Source of the DNA: CAVVPY01 sp963750295
GTDB lineage: Bacteria > Actinomycetota > Actinomycetes > Mycobacteriales > Jatrophihabitantaceae
Length of the DNA stretch: 64,000 nucleotides
NCBI GenBank assembly: GCA_963750295.1
Contig: CAVVPY010000001.1
Location: forward strand, 620,001-684,000
Direction: 5' to 3'
Shown here piece after piece: positions 16,568-25,026 of this stretch. The first letter of the stretch is position 1, and each line of letters opens with the position of its first letter. The notes below the pieces were generated by a model. The model was not told the DNA's origin, did not search any database, and worked only from the letters and a program-made list of their open reading frames with translations. The translations under genes were made by a program, and so were the position numbers.

Positions 16568-17866
16568 GTGCTACGCCGTCTCGACCTGACCGGCTCGAGT
16601 CCCGCCGACCTGCGCCGGGCCCTGCCGCGCGCCGCGATCGACGTCCACGCCGCCCTCGAGACGGTCACCCCTCTCATCGAAGCAGTGGCCGAGCGCGGGT
16701 ACGCGGCGGTGCGGGAGGCAACGCTGCGCTTCGACGGCGTCGACGTCCCCGAGCCACGGGTGCCGGCCGGCGCGCTGACTGACGCGCTGACCGCCCTGGA
16801 CGCAGACGTCCGCGCTGCCCTCGACGAGTCGATCCGGCGCGCCCGGATCGTGCACGAGGCCCAGCGGCGAGACACGGTCGAGGTGCAGGTCGTGCCGGGC
16901 GGGACGGTCACCGAGCGCTGGGTGCCGGTCAGCCGCGTCGGGCTCTATGTGCCCGGCGGGCTCGCCGTCTACCCGTCCAGCGTCGTCATGAACGTGGTCC
17001 CCGCGCAGGTGGCCGGCGTGGCGTCGATCGCCGTGTTCTCACCGGCACAGAACGAATTCGGCGGCCGGCCGCACCCGACGATCCTGGCCGCGTGCGCCCT
17101 GCTCGGCGTGGACGAGGTGTACGCCGTCGGTGGCGCGCAGGCGATCGCACTCGCCGCCTACGGCGACCCCGGGCTCGGCATCGAAGCAGTGGACATGATC
17201 ACCGGGCCGGGCAACGTCTACGTGGCCGCCGCCAAGCGCTGCGTCCGCGGCCTGGTGGGCATCGACAGCGAGGCCGGGCCGACCGAGATCGCGGTGCTGG
17301 CCGACGCCAGTGCCGATCCCGTGCACGTCGCCGCGGACCTGATCAGCCAGGCCGAGCACGACACGCTCGCCGCCGCGGTGCTGGTGACCGACTCGGTCAC
17401 GCTGGCCGACGCCGTCGACGCCGAGGTCGAGCGCCAGGTAGCGCTGACCAAACACCACGAGCGGATCAGCGCGGCATTGTCCGGCCGGCAGTCCGCGACG
17501 TGCATCGTGCGCGATCTCGAGCAGGGACTGGCCGTCGTGGACGCCTACGCCGCCGAGCACCTCGAGGTGATCACCGCGAACGCGCGCCAGTGGGCCGAGC
17601 GGGTCACCAACGCCGGCTGCGTGTTCGTCGGCCCGCACGCGCCGGTTTCGCTCGGCGACTACTGCGCGGGCTCGAATCACGTGCTGCCGACCGGCTGCAC
17701 GGCGCGGCACTCCTCGGGCCTGTCGGTGCAGACTTTCCTCAAGGGCGTGCACCTGGTCGAGTACACCGCCGACGCGCTGGCCGAGGTGGCCCCCCACGTC
17801 CTCGCGTTGTCCGCCGCAGAGGACCTGCCAGCGCACGGGACGGCAGTCTCCGTGCGGCTCACGTGA
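16568..17866 (+). CDS. hisD: Histidinol dehydrogenase
   Basis: Catalyses the last two steps of histidine synthesis, histidinol to histidine, using NAD and a zinc ion. 432 residues from the GTG at 16568 (LRRLDLTGSSPADL matches the usual start; the frame is open to 16547). Signatures: VGLYVPGGLAVYPSSVVMNVVPA, VYAVGGAQAIALAAYG, MITGPGNVYVAAAKR, GPTEIAVLAD, the zinc-site region LISQAEHD and the HLEVIT and GDYCAGSNHVLPT stretches. It opens the hisD-C-B-H-x-A operon and overlaps hisC by 4 nt. Confidence 0.96.
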   Translation: MLRRLDLTGSSPADLRRALPRAAIDVHAALETVTPLIEAVAERGYAAVREATLRFDGVDVPEPRVPAGALTDALTALDADVRAALDESIRRARIVHEAQRRDTVEVQVVPGGTVTERWVPVSRVGLYVPGGLAVYPSSVVMNVVPAQVAGVASIAVFSPAQNEFGGRPHPTILAACALLGVDEVYAVGGAQAIALAAYGDPGLGIEAVDMITGPGNVYVAAAKRCVRGLVGIDSEAGPTEIAVLADASADPVHVAADLISQAEHDTLAAAVLVTDSVTLADAVDAEVERQVALTKHHERISAALSGRQSATCIVRDLEQGLAVVDAYAAEHLEVITANARQWAERVTNAGCVFVGPHAPVSLGDYCAGSNHVLPTGCTARHSSGLSVQTFLKGVHLVEYTADALAEVAPHVLALSAAEDLPAHGTAVSVRLT

Positions 17867-19014
17867 CCGACTCCTCGGTCTTGGCCTCCCCGCAGGGCGA
17901 CCCGTCGCGTGACGCCGTGCAGCCCGGTTATCGGCTCGCCGACCTGCCGATCCGGGACGAGTTGCGGGGCGAGTCGCCCTACGGCGCGCCCCAATTCGAC
18001 GTCGCGGTGCAACTGAACGTCAACGAGAACCCCTACCCCCCGAGCGAGGCGGTGGTCGCGGATGTCGCAGCAGCCGTCGCCGAGGTCGCGCGCACGCTCA
18101 ACCGCTACCCCGACCGCGACGCGACCCGGCTGCGCGCCCGGCTGGCCCGGTATCTGAACGGCGACGGGGGCGTCGGCCTGACCGCGGACCAGGTGTGGCC
18201 CGCGAACGGCTCGAACGAGGTGATGCTGCAGTTGCTGCTCGCCTTCGGCGGCCCCGGACGCGCCGCCGTGTCGTTCGCCCCGACGTACTCGATGTATCCG
18301 GAGTACGCGCGCGACACCCACACCGAGTGGATCGTCGGTCACCGCGCCGAGAACTTCACCCTCGACCTCGACGCCGCCGTCGCCGTCATCGACCAGTACC
18401 GCCCGTCGGTCGTCCTGCTGGCTTCACCGAACAACCCGACCGGCACCGCGCTGCCGCTGGCCGATGTTGAGCGCCTGCTCGCCGTGGCGCCGGGCATGGT
18501 GGTGGTGGACGAGGCGTACGCCGAGTTCCGCCGGGCCGGCACCCCGAGCGCGCTGTCCCTGCTGGCCGCGCACCCGCGCCTGGTCGTGACGCGCACGATG
18601 AGCAAGGCCTTCGCCCTGGCCGGCGGCCGGCTCGGCTACCTGGCCGCCTCACCGGCCGTCGTCGAGGCGGTGCAGATCGTCCGGCTGCCGTACCACCTGT
18701 CGGCCGTGTCGCAGGCGGTGGCCTGTGTCGCGCTCGACCACGCCGCGGAACTCCTCGCCGCGGTCGAGAGCCTGCGGGCCGAACGTGACCGGATGGTCGA
18801 CTGGCTGCGGGGCCGCGGCCTGCGGGTCGCTGACTCGGATGCGAACTTCGTCCTGTTCGGGACGTTTGCCGACCGGCACGCCGTGTGGCAGGGCCTGCTC
18901 GACCGGGGCGTGCTGATCCGGGAGACTGGGCCGGACGGCTGGCTGCGGGTGTCCATCGGTACCCCTGACGAGATGGCGGCATTCCGAACCGCGCTTGAGG
19001 AGACGACACGATGA
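17863..19014 (+). CDS. hisC: Histidinol-phosphate aminotransferase
   Basis: PLP enzyme converting imidazole-acetol phosphate and glutamate to histidinol phosphate. 383 residues with class I/II aminotransferase motifs: LNVNENPYPPS, NRYPD, WPANGSNEVMLQLLLAF, the NNPTGT cofactor loop, VVDEAYAEF with the pyridine Asp, and RTMSKAFALAGGRLGY with the Schiff-base Lys at about 248. The C-terminal RVSIGTPDEM is also typical. GTG start overlaps the hisD stop and the gene overlaps hisB by 4 nt, so translational coupling is expected. Confidence 0.95.
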   Translation: MTDSSVLASPQGDPSRDAVQPGYRLADLPIRDELRGESPYGAPQFDVAVQLNVNENPYPPSEAVVADVAAAVAEVARTLNRYPDRDATRLRARLARYLNGDGGVGLTADQVWPANGSNEVMLQLLLAFGGPGRAAVSFAPTYSMYPEYARDTHTEWIVGHRAENFTLDLDAAVAVIDQYRPSVVLLASPNNPTGTALPLADVERLLAVAPGMVVVDEAYAEFRRAGTPSALSLLAAHPRLVVTRTMSKAFALAGGRLGYLAASPAVVEAVQIVRLPYHLSAVSQAVACVALDHAAELLAAVESLRAERDRMVDWLRGRGLRVADSDANFVLFGTFADRHAVWQGLLDRGVLIRETGPDGWLRVSIGTPDEMAAFRTALEETTR

Positions 19015-19604
19015 GCAGGACGGGCCGGATCGAACGCAGCACCAAAGAGACGAAGGTGCTCGTCTCGATCGACCTCGACGGCGCCGGCCGTACGGACGTG
19101 TCGACCGGGGTCGGCTTCTACGACCACATGCTCTCGTCCTTCGGCAAGCACGGGCTGTTCGACCTCACCGTCCAGGTCGAGGGCGACCTGCACATCGATT
19201 CGCACCACACCGTCGAGGACACCGCGATCGCGCTCGGCCAGGCCTTCGCCCAGGCTGCCGGCGACAAGGCCGGCACCCGCCGCTTCGGCGCCGCGCTGAT
19301 CCCGATGGACGAGTGCCTGGTGCAGGCAGCGGTCGACCTGTCCGGGCGCCCGTACCTGGTCCACCGCGAGCCCGACGGTGCCCCCGCGACCATCGGGCCG
19401 GACTACGCCACCACCCTGACCCGGCACGTCTTCGAGTCGTTCACCTACCACGCGGCGATCGCGCTGCACGTGCTCGTGCACAGCGGCCGCGACTGGCACC
19501 ACGTCACCGAGGCGCAGTACAAGGCCGTCGCCCGGGCGCTGCGGGCCGCCGTCGAGATCGACCCGCGAGTGCAGGGTGTGCCGTCCACGAAGGGCGTTCT
19601 CTGA
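19011..19604 (+). CDS. hisB: Imidazoleglycerol-phosphate dehydratase
   Basis: Dehydrates imidazoleglycerol phosphate to imidazole-acetol phosphate. 197 residues, the usual stand-alone size with no phosphatase domain. The manganese-binding His-rich motifs are plain: GFYDHMLSSFGKHG, DSHHTVEDTAIALG, and FHAAIAL-like FTYHAAIALHV, plus the SGRDWHHVTEAQYKA region. ATG overlaps the hisC stop. The stop itself overlaps an unusual CTG start of hisH. Confidence 0.95.
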   Translation: MSRTGRIERSTKETKVLVSIDLDGAGRTDVSTGVGFYDHMLSSFGKHGLFDLTVQVEGDLHIDSHHTVEDTAIALGQAFAQAAGDKAGTRRFGAALIPMDECLVQAAVDLSGRPYLVHREPDGAPATIGPDYATTLTRHVFESFTYHAAIALHVLVHSGRDWHHVTEAQYKAVARALRAAVEIDPRVQGVPSTKGVL

Positions 19605-20203
19605 ACCGGGTCGTCGTCCTCGACTACGGATCGGGCAATCTCCGCTCGGCCCAGCGTGCGCTCGAACGGGTCGGGGCCGACGTCACCGTCACCGCGGACG
19701 CGTCCGCAGCACTCGAGGCGGACGGACTCGTCGTTCCCGGGGTGGGCGCCTTCGCGGCGTGCCTGGCCGGGTTGGCCGCGGTCGACGGCGCGGTGACCAT
19801 CGAGCGCCGGCTGCGCGCGCTGCGTCCGGTGCTCGGCATCTGTGTCGGCATGCAGGTGCTGTTCCAGGCCGGGGTCGAGCACGGGATCGAGACCGCTGGG
19901 CTGGGCGTGCTGCCCGGACGCGTCGAGCGACTGGTCGCGCCGGTGCTGCCCCACATGGGCTGGAACACCGTCGACATGTGTGCCGGCTCGAAGCTGTTCG
20001 CCGGGATCGAGCCCGGCACCCGGTTCTACTTCGTCCACTCCTACGCAGCGCACCACACGTCGGGACTGGTGTCGCGGTCCGAGCACGGTGAGTCGTTCGT
20101 GGCGGCGGTGGAGGACGGCCTGATCAGCGCGACGCAGTTCCACCCGGAGAAGTCCGGGGACGCCGGCGCCGCGCTGCTCGAGAACTGGCTGGGCACACTG
20201 TGA
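19601..20203 (+). CDS. hisH: Imidazole glycerol phosphate synthase, glutaminase subunit (CTG start)
   Basis: Supplies ammonia from glutamine to HisF. 200 residues, class-I glutamine amidotransferase with nucleophile Cys in GICVGMQVLF, an oxyanion PGVGAF strand, and His-Glu in FHPEKSGDAG. Conserved VVLDYGSGNLRSA begins only three residues after the proposed start. No ATG, GTG or TTG lies in frame near there. CTG at 19601 overlaps the hisB TGA and has GAAGGG about 7 nt upstream, so CTG initiation is the simplest reading. It overlaps the next gene by 4 nt. Confidence 0.9.
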   Translation: MNRVVVLDYGSGNLRSAQRALERVGADVTVTADASAALEADGLVVPGVGAFAACLAGLAAVDGAVTIERRLRALRPVLGICVGMQVLFQAGVEHGIETAGLGVLPGRVERLVAPVLPHMGWNTVDMCAGSKLFAGIEPGTRFYFVHSYAAHHTSGLVSRSEHGESFVAAVEDGLISATQFHPEKSGDAGAALLENWLGTL

Positions 20204-20535
20204 GCAAGCAACGCGCGGCGGCCAGGGCGCGCCGCGAGGCCGAAGCGGCCAGCCGTGCGGCGGACGCCCGCCTTCGCCGCGAGCGGGCCGCCGAAGTGCG
20301 GGCGCGACGGGACCGGCGCGCCCTGGCGTGGCGGCGGGTGCGGCTGTGGCAGCACGGATCGGGCTACCGGCGGCGCAAAGACGGCATCGCCGCGCTGCTC
20401 ACGCTCGCGCTCGTGGTGCTGCTGCTCGCGTACCTGTTCACCAGTTCGGTTGGGGCCGTCCTGCTCGTCCTGCTGGTGCTTGTCATCGCCGCCCCGGCGA
20501 TGGTCATGGTGATGTTCGACCGGAGGAAACGATGA
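20200..20535 (+). CDS. Small membrane protein of the his operon, unknown function
   Basis: A 111-residue protein. Residues 1-60 are extremely rich in Arg and Ala and probably form a charged helix or coiled coil. Residues 62-104 hold two hydrophobic segments (AALLTLALVVLLLAYLF and VLLVLLVLVIAAPAMVMV). GTG start overlaps the hisH stop and its own stop overlaps hisA, so it is translated as part of the operon. I do not recognise a named family. An involvement in the pathway is inferred only from position. Confidence 0.7.
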   Translation: MSKQRAAARARREAEAASRAADARLRRERAAEVRARRDRRALAWRRVRLWQHGSGYRRRKDGIAALLTLALVVLLLAYLFTSSVGAVLLVLLVLVIAAPAMVMVMFDRRKR

Positions 20536-21248
20536 CGCTCGTCCTGCTGCCCGCCGTGGACGTGGCCGGGGGAGCGGCGGTGCGCCTCGTCCAGGGTGCG
20601 GCCGGATCCGAGACCGACTACGGCGACCCGCTCGAGGCAGCGCTGACGTGGCAGCGCGACGGCGCTGAGTGGATCCACCTCGTCGACCTCGATGCGGCCT
20701 TCGGGCGCGGCGACAACCGCGACCTGCTCGCCGACGTGGTGCGCCGTCTCGACGTTGCGGTCGAGCTGTCCGGCGGTATCCGTGACGGCGCATCGCTGGA
20801 CGCGGCGCTCGCCACCGGGGCTGCGCGCGTGAACCTCGGCACCGCGGCGCTCGAGTCGCCGGACTGGGTACGCGCGGCCATCGCCGAGCACGGCGAGAAG
20901 ATCGCGGTCGGCCTCGACGTCCGCGGCACCACGCTGGCCGCCCGCGGTTGGACCCGCGATGGCGGCGACCTGTGGGAGACGATGGCCCGGCTGGACTCAG
21001 ACGGGTGCGCCCGGTACGTGGTGACCGACGTCAACAAGGACGGCACCCTGACCGGTCCCAACCTGCACCTGCTGCGGCAGGTCTGCGCCCGGACGGGGGC
21101 CGCGGTCGTCGCCAGCGGTGGCGTCTCGTCGTTGGCCGACCTGCGCGCGATCGCCGGCCTGGGCACGATCGAGGGAGCGATCGTCGGCAAGGCGCTGTAC
21201 GCGGGCGCCTTCACCCTGCCCGAAGCGCTCGCCGCGGTCAGTGGCTAG
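20532..21248 (+). CDS. priA: ProFAR isomerase, probably bifunctional PriA (HisA/TrpF)
   Basis: (beta/alpha)8 isomerase converting ProFAR to PRFAR in histidine synthesis. 238 residues: LLPAVDVAGGAAVRL with the N-terminal catalytic Asp, LSGGIRDGASLDAAL, GLDVRGTTLAARGW, TDVNKDGTLTGPN with the C-terminal catalytic Asp, and VVASGGVSSLADL. In Actinobacteria this enzyme (PriA) also performs the TrpF step, and no trpF accompanies the trp genes in this window, so the dual role is likely but inferred. ATG overlaps the preceding stop by 4 nt. Last gene of the operon and convergent with the transporter. Confidence 0.9.
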   Translation: MTLVLLPAVDVAGGAAVRLVQGAAGSETDYGDPLEAALTWQRDGAEWIHLVDLDAAFGRGDNRDLLADVVRRLDVAVELSGGIRDGASLDAALATGAARVNLGTAALESPDWVRAAIAEHGEKIAVGLDVRGTTLAARGWTRDGGDLWETMARLDSDGCARYVVTDVNKDGTLTGPNLHLLRQVCARTGAAVVASGGVSSLADLRAIAGLGTIEGAIVGKALYAGAFTLPEALAAVSG

Positions 21249-21257
21249 GCCCGCGGC

Positions 21258-22532
21258 CTACACCGACACCGCCACCGACGGCCGTTCGGCGCGCGAGAGC
21301 CGACCGCCGCGAGCCTCCTTCCCGATCGCGGCCAGCACGGCGACCGCGATGAACACCGGGATCATCGTCGCGGTGATCGCGAAGGTGTAGCTGTGGCTGC
21401 TGGCCAGGCGCTCCTGGATCGGCAGGTTGAACGCCGCGAGGCAGTTGCCCAGTTGGTAGGTGACGCCGGGGTAGAAGCCGCGGATCTCGGCGGGGGACAG
21501 TTCGGTGAGGTGGGCGGGGATGACGCCCCAGGCCCCTTGGACGACGAACTGCATGAGGACCGAGCCGAGGCACACCAGTCCGAGCGTGTGTGATGCGGCG
21601 AACAACGGCAGGATCGGCAGGCCGAGGACGGCGCAGAAGACGACGACCGCGCGCCGCCCGTACCGCTCCGAGGCCGCCCCCATCAGCGTTCCGCCGATGA
21701 TTGCGCCGACGTTGTAGAGCATCGCCACGTAGAGCGCGGTGTTCTCGGAGAACCCGAGGCCCTTCTTCATGAAGGTCGGGTAGATGTCTTGCGTGCCGTG
21801 GCTCATCCAGTTGAACGCAGTCATCAGCAGCACCAGGTAGCCGAGTCGGCGCAGTACCCCGCCGTTCGCCAGCACCTGACGGACCGTGGTCTTGTTGCGC
21901 AGGGTGTTCTGCCGGGTTTCCTGCCACGCCTCGGACTCGGTGACCTTGGTCCGGACGAACAGCGAGAGCAGCGCGGGCAGGATCGACAGCGCGAACAACC
22001 CGCGCCAGCCCCAGTCGGTCAGGTTGCTGATGAGCAGGTAGGCGACGGCTGCGAACAGGTAGCCGATCGCGTAGCCCTGCTGGACGATCCCGCTGACCAG
22101 GCCGCGGCGCTTCGGCGGCACCTTCTCCATCGACAGCGACGCGCCAAGGCCCCACTCGCCGCCCATCCCGATGCCGTACAGCAGGCGGAGCACGAGCAGC
22201 GTCGAGTAGTTCGGCGCGAACGCGGCGAGGAAGCCGACGATCGAGTAGAACGAGACGTCCGCGATCAGCGCCTTCTTCCGCCCGACCCGGTCAGCCCACA
22301 TGCCGAACAGGGCCGCACCGATCGGGCGCATGAGCAGCGTGGCGGTGGTGAGGAAGGCCATCCGGGTCAGCGAGACGTCGAAGTCTGCGGCGATCTCGGA
22401 GTAGACGAGCACGACGATGAAGTAGTCGAAGGCGTCCATCGCCCAACCGAGGGTGGCGGCGAAGACCGCTCGGTAGTCGGCCGCCGTCATGCGCACCGGG
22501 GGATCGGGCGTCTCTGCGGTGTCTGTGGTCAT
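21258..22532 (-). CDS. MFS transporter, sialate/lactate:H+ symporter-like
   Basis: A 424-residue integral membrane carrier with 12 predicted segments. The N-terminal half has FAATLGWAMDAFDYFIVVLV and the classic MFS loop GMWADRVGRKKALI; a second GAASERYGRRA loop lies in the other half. The MDAFDYF pattern and the RLLYGIGMGGEWGLGASLSMEKVPPKRRG segment fit the metabolite:H+ symporter (SHS/AAHS) groups, which carry small carboxylates. The substrate cannot be read from sequence. It interrupts the split his genes and is divergent from the esterase. Confidence 0.85.
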   Translation of the reverse strand: MTTDTAETPDPPVRMTAADYRAVFAATLGWAMDAFDYFIVVLVYSEIAADFDVSLTRMAFLTTATLLMRPIGAALFGMWADRVGRKKALIADVSFYSIVGFLAAFAPNYSTLLVLRLLYGIGMGGEWGLGASLSMEKVPPKRRGLVSGIVQQGYAIGYLFAAVAYLLISNLTDWGWRGLFALSILPALLSLFVRTKVTESEAWQETRQNTLRNKTTVRQVLANGGVLRRLGYLVLLMTAFNWMSHGTQDIYPTFMKKGLGFSENTALYVAMLYNVGAIIGGTLMGAASERYGRRAVVVFCAVLGLPILPLFAASHTLGLVCLGSVLMQFVVQGAWGVIPAHLTELSPAEIRGFYPGVTYQLGNCLAAFNLPIQERLASSHSYTFAITATMIPVFIAVAVLAAIGKEARGGRLSRAERPSVAVSV

Positions 22533-22618
22533 CGCGCGGGGCCTTCGGCGAGGAGGGACAGGTCGTCCATCCTTTTGCCCTGATTCGTCCTGAACTTATC
22601 GCGTGGTTGGCTGGACGC

Positions 22619-23644
22619 ATGCTGCCCTGGAACGTTGAGCTGGCCGGCCGCCTCGATCGCGGCACCATCGACTCAGTCCTGCTGCGTGACAACCGGCTCG
22701 GCGACCCGCACGAGCGCCCGATCTGGGTGTACCTGCCGCCGGGCTACGACTCGTCGAACCAGCGTTACCCGGCGGTGTACGTGATCCAGGGCTACACCGG
22801 CCACGTGGTGATGTGGGCCAACCGCACGCCGTTCCGGCAGCCGTTCACCGAGACGGCCGACGCGGTGTTCGCCGACGGGTCGGTACCCGGTTGCATCGTC
22901 GTCTACGTCGACGCCTGGACGGCCTACGGCGGTTCGCAGTACGTGGATTCCGTCGGTACCGGGCGCTACCACTCATACCTCTGTGACGAGGTCGTCCCGT
23001 GGGTGGACGAGCGGTACCGCACGATTGCCGATCGTGAGTCGCGGGCGATCAGCGGCAAGTCCTCGGGAGGGTTCGGGGCGATGATCACGCCGATGCTGCG
23101 GCCGGATCTGTTCGGCGCCCTGGCCACCCACGCCGGCGACACCCTGTACGAGCTGTGCTACCTGACCGACTTCGGCAAGGCTGCGCGGCTGCTGCGCGCC
23201 TACGACCACGACATCACGCGGTGGTGGGACGAGTTCGGCTCGCGGCCCGCGTTCAGCAAGGCCGAGGACGCGCTGCTGCTGAACCTCTACGGCTGCTCGG
23301 CGTGCTTCTCGCCGGATGCCGAGGGTCGTCCGCAGCTGCCGTTCGACACCCGGACCGGCGCTCCGATCCCGGACCTGTGGGACCGGTGGCTGGCCTGGGA
23401 CCCCGTGCGGATGCTCGACAGCTACGGCGAGGCGATGCGCTCGCAGCGCGCCATCTGGATCGACGCGGGTACCAGCGACGAGTACTACCTCGACCTCGGC
23501 GCGACCGCGTTCCGGGACGGCCTGGCGCGGGTGGGTGTGGCCGAGGACCGGATCCGCTTCGAGCTGTTCGACGCCGGTCACGCAGCGATCGAGTACCGCT
23601 ACCCGCTCGCGCTGCGCTGGCTGGCCGAACGGCTGGCCCGCTAG
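22619..23644 (+). CDS. Esterase D-type alpha/beta hydrolase
   Basis: A 341-residue hydrolase of the esterase/S-formylglutathione hydrolase (PF00756) type, without a signal peptide. RPIWVYLPPGYD near 30-45 and the nucleophile elbow ISGKSSGGFGAM near 143-154 are characteristic; a DEYYLDLG acid region and a late GHAAIEYR His follow. A TTG lies in frame 12 nt upstream; ATG 22619 is preferred. The substrate is unknown. It is divergent from the transporter and sits 17 bp before hisF. Confidence 0.82.
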   Translation: MLPWNVELAGRLDRGTIDSVLLRDNRLGDPHERPIWVYLPPGYDSSNQRYPAVYVIQGYTGHVVMWANRTPFRQPFTETADAVFADGSVPGCIVVYVDAWTAYGGSQYVDSVGTGRYHSYLCDEVVPWVDERYRTIADRESRAISGKSSGGFGAMITPMLRPDLFGALATHAGDTLYELCYLTDFGKAARLLRAYDHDITRWWDEFGSRPAFSKAEDALLLNLYGCSACFSPDAEGRPQLPFDTRTGAPIPDLWDRWLAWDPVRMLDSYGEAMRSQRAIWIDAGTSDEYYLDLGATAFRDGLARVGVAEDRIRFELFDAGHAAIEYRYPLALRWLAERLAR

Positions 23645-23661
23645 GACGCGATACTGGGCCG

Positions 23662-24420
23662 GTGCCCGTCGCCGTCCGCGTCATTGCCTGCCTGGACGTC
23701 GACGGGGGACGCGTCGTCAAGGGCGTCAACTTCCAGGGTCTTCGCGATGCCGGTGACCCGGTCGAACTCGCCCGTCGCTACGACGAGCAGGGTGCCGACG
23801 AGCTCACCTTCCTCGACATCACGGCGTCCTCGGCCGGGCGCGAGACGACCTACGACGTCGTGCGCCGCACCGCCGAGCAGGTGTTCATCCCGCTGACCGT
23901 CGGTGGCGGGGTCCGCACGGTCGAGGACGTGGACGCGCTGCTGCGTGCCGGGGCGGACAAGGTCGGCGTGAACACCGCCGCGATCATGCGACCCGATCTC
24001 GTCGCCGAGATCGCGCAGCGTTTCGGCAGGCAGGTGCTCGTGCTGTCGGTCGACGCCCGCCGTGCCGACACCTCGAGCGGGTTCGAGGTCACCACGCACG
24101 GCGGGCGCACCGGCACCGGCATCGACGCGATCGACTGGGCGGCGCGGGCGGCCGATCTCGGTGCCGGCGAGATCCTGCTGAACTCGATGGACGCGGACGG
24201 CACCAAGGACGGCTACGACCTCGACCTGATCCGGCTCGTCCGTGCCGCGGTCGACGTCCCGGTCATCGCGAGCGGCGGGGCGGGGCGGCTCGCCGACTTC
24301 GCGCCGGCGGTCGAGGCCGGCGCCGACGCGGTGCTCGCGGCGAGCGTGTTCCACTTCGGCGAACTCACGATCGGTGCCGTCAAGGACGCGCTGCGATCGG
24401 CGTCGATCCTCGTGCGCTGA
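23662..24420 (+). CDS. hisF: Imidazole glycerol phosphate synthase, cyclase subunit
   Basis: Uses ammonia from HisH to turn PRFAR into imidazoleglycerol phosphate and AICAR. 252 residues, (beta/alpha)8 fold with RVIACLDVDGGRVVKGVNF (catalytic Asp), FLDITASSAGRETTYDVV, PLTVGGGVRTVEDVDALLRAGADKV, LNSMDADGTKDGYDLDL (second catalytic Asp) and VIASGGAGRLADF. GTG start, as shown by the family N-terminus. The gene lies 2.4 kb from hisA, separated by the transporter and esterase genes. Confidence 0.95.
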   Translation: MPVAVRVIACLDVDGGRVVKGVNFQGLRDAGDPVELARRYDEQGADELTFLDITASSAGRETTYDVVRRTAEQVFIPLTVGGGVRTVEDVDALLRAGADKVGVNTAAIMRPDLVAEIAQRFGRQVLVLSVDARRADTSSGFEVTTHGGRTGTGIDAIDWAARAADLGAGEILLNSMDADGTKDGYDLDLIRLVRAAVDVPVIASGGAGRLADFAPAVEAGADAVLAASVFHFGELTIGAVKDALRSASILVR

Positions 24421-24479
24421 ACAGGGACGCCACATCGATCAACGAGAGGCTCACGGGCGGGCACCGTATCGTGTGGCGC

Positions 24480-24929
24480 GTGCGCGATGACGACGAACCC
24501 CGCGAGGCCCCACCGGTAGTGGTGGGGGCGGTATCCGCCGGCGTCGCCCCGCTGCCGTTCCTGCTGGTCTACGCGGTGCTGTTCATCGCGCACGGGTCGG
24601 TGCACCCGGTCGTCCCCCCGGACATCACGACCACCCGCCATGGCGAGCTGGTCGCTGGGCTGATCGCGCTCGGCATGCTGATCGTCGGGATCCTGAGCGT
24701 GGTCTGGTTGATCAGTGGTCGGCGGCGCTGGCTGTTCGTGCTCGATCAGGCCGGCACGCTCGGTGTGTGCATCTACCTGATCGTCGATCGCACGACCGGC
24801 TCGGCGCTGCTGCCCGTCCTGCTGGCCCTTGCCTCGGCGACCGCCCTCGTGCTCGCGGTGCTCCCCTCGTCGGGCCGTTATGTCGCCAGGCCGACCCGCA
24901 GGCTGTTCGCCCGGGCGCGGAGCACCTAA
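24480..24929 (+). CDS. Integral membrane protein of unknown function
   Basis: A 149-residue protein with about four hydrophobic segments (about 18-38, 55-75, 86-101, 107-127) and a basic tail. No family recognised. The GTG at 24480 is chosen over the GTG at 24471 because TATCGT lies exactly 7 nt upstream of 24480, a leaderless arrangement seen repeatedly in this window. It lies between hisF and the two-component system. Confidence 0.65.
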   Translation: MRDDDEPREAPPVVVGAVSAGVAPLPFLLVYAVLFIAHGSVHPVVPPDITTTRHGELVAGLIALGMLIVGILSVVWLISGRRRWLFVLDQAGTLGVCIYLIVDRTTGSALLPVLLALASATALVLAVLPSSGRYVARPTRRLFARARST

Positions 24930-24975
24930 ACTATTCTCAGCTTCCGCCCAGCGAGGTCTCAGGTAGCGCCCTCAG
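24926..24975 (+). promoter_or_regulatory. Promoter and direct repeats ahead of the two-component system
   Basis: TAAACT (24926-24931) is a likely -10. It is followed by TCTCAG at 24935-24940, TCTCAG at 24957-24962 and CCTCAG at 24970-24975, with starts 22 and 13 bp apart. OmpR-type regulators bind direct repeats, so these are candidate autoregulatory sites of the adjacent response regulator. Confidence 0.45.
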
Positions 24976-25026
24976 CCTGGTAACAGCAGGCGCTTATGAC
25001 GCACCAACCGAACGGTGGGAGACATG

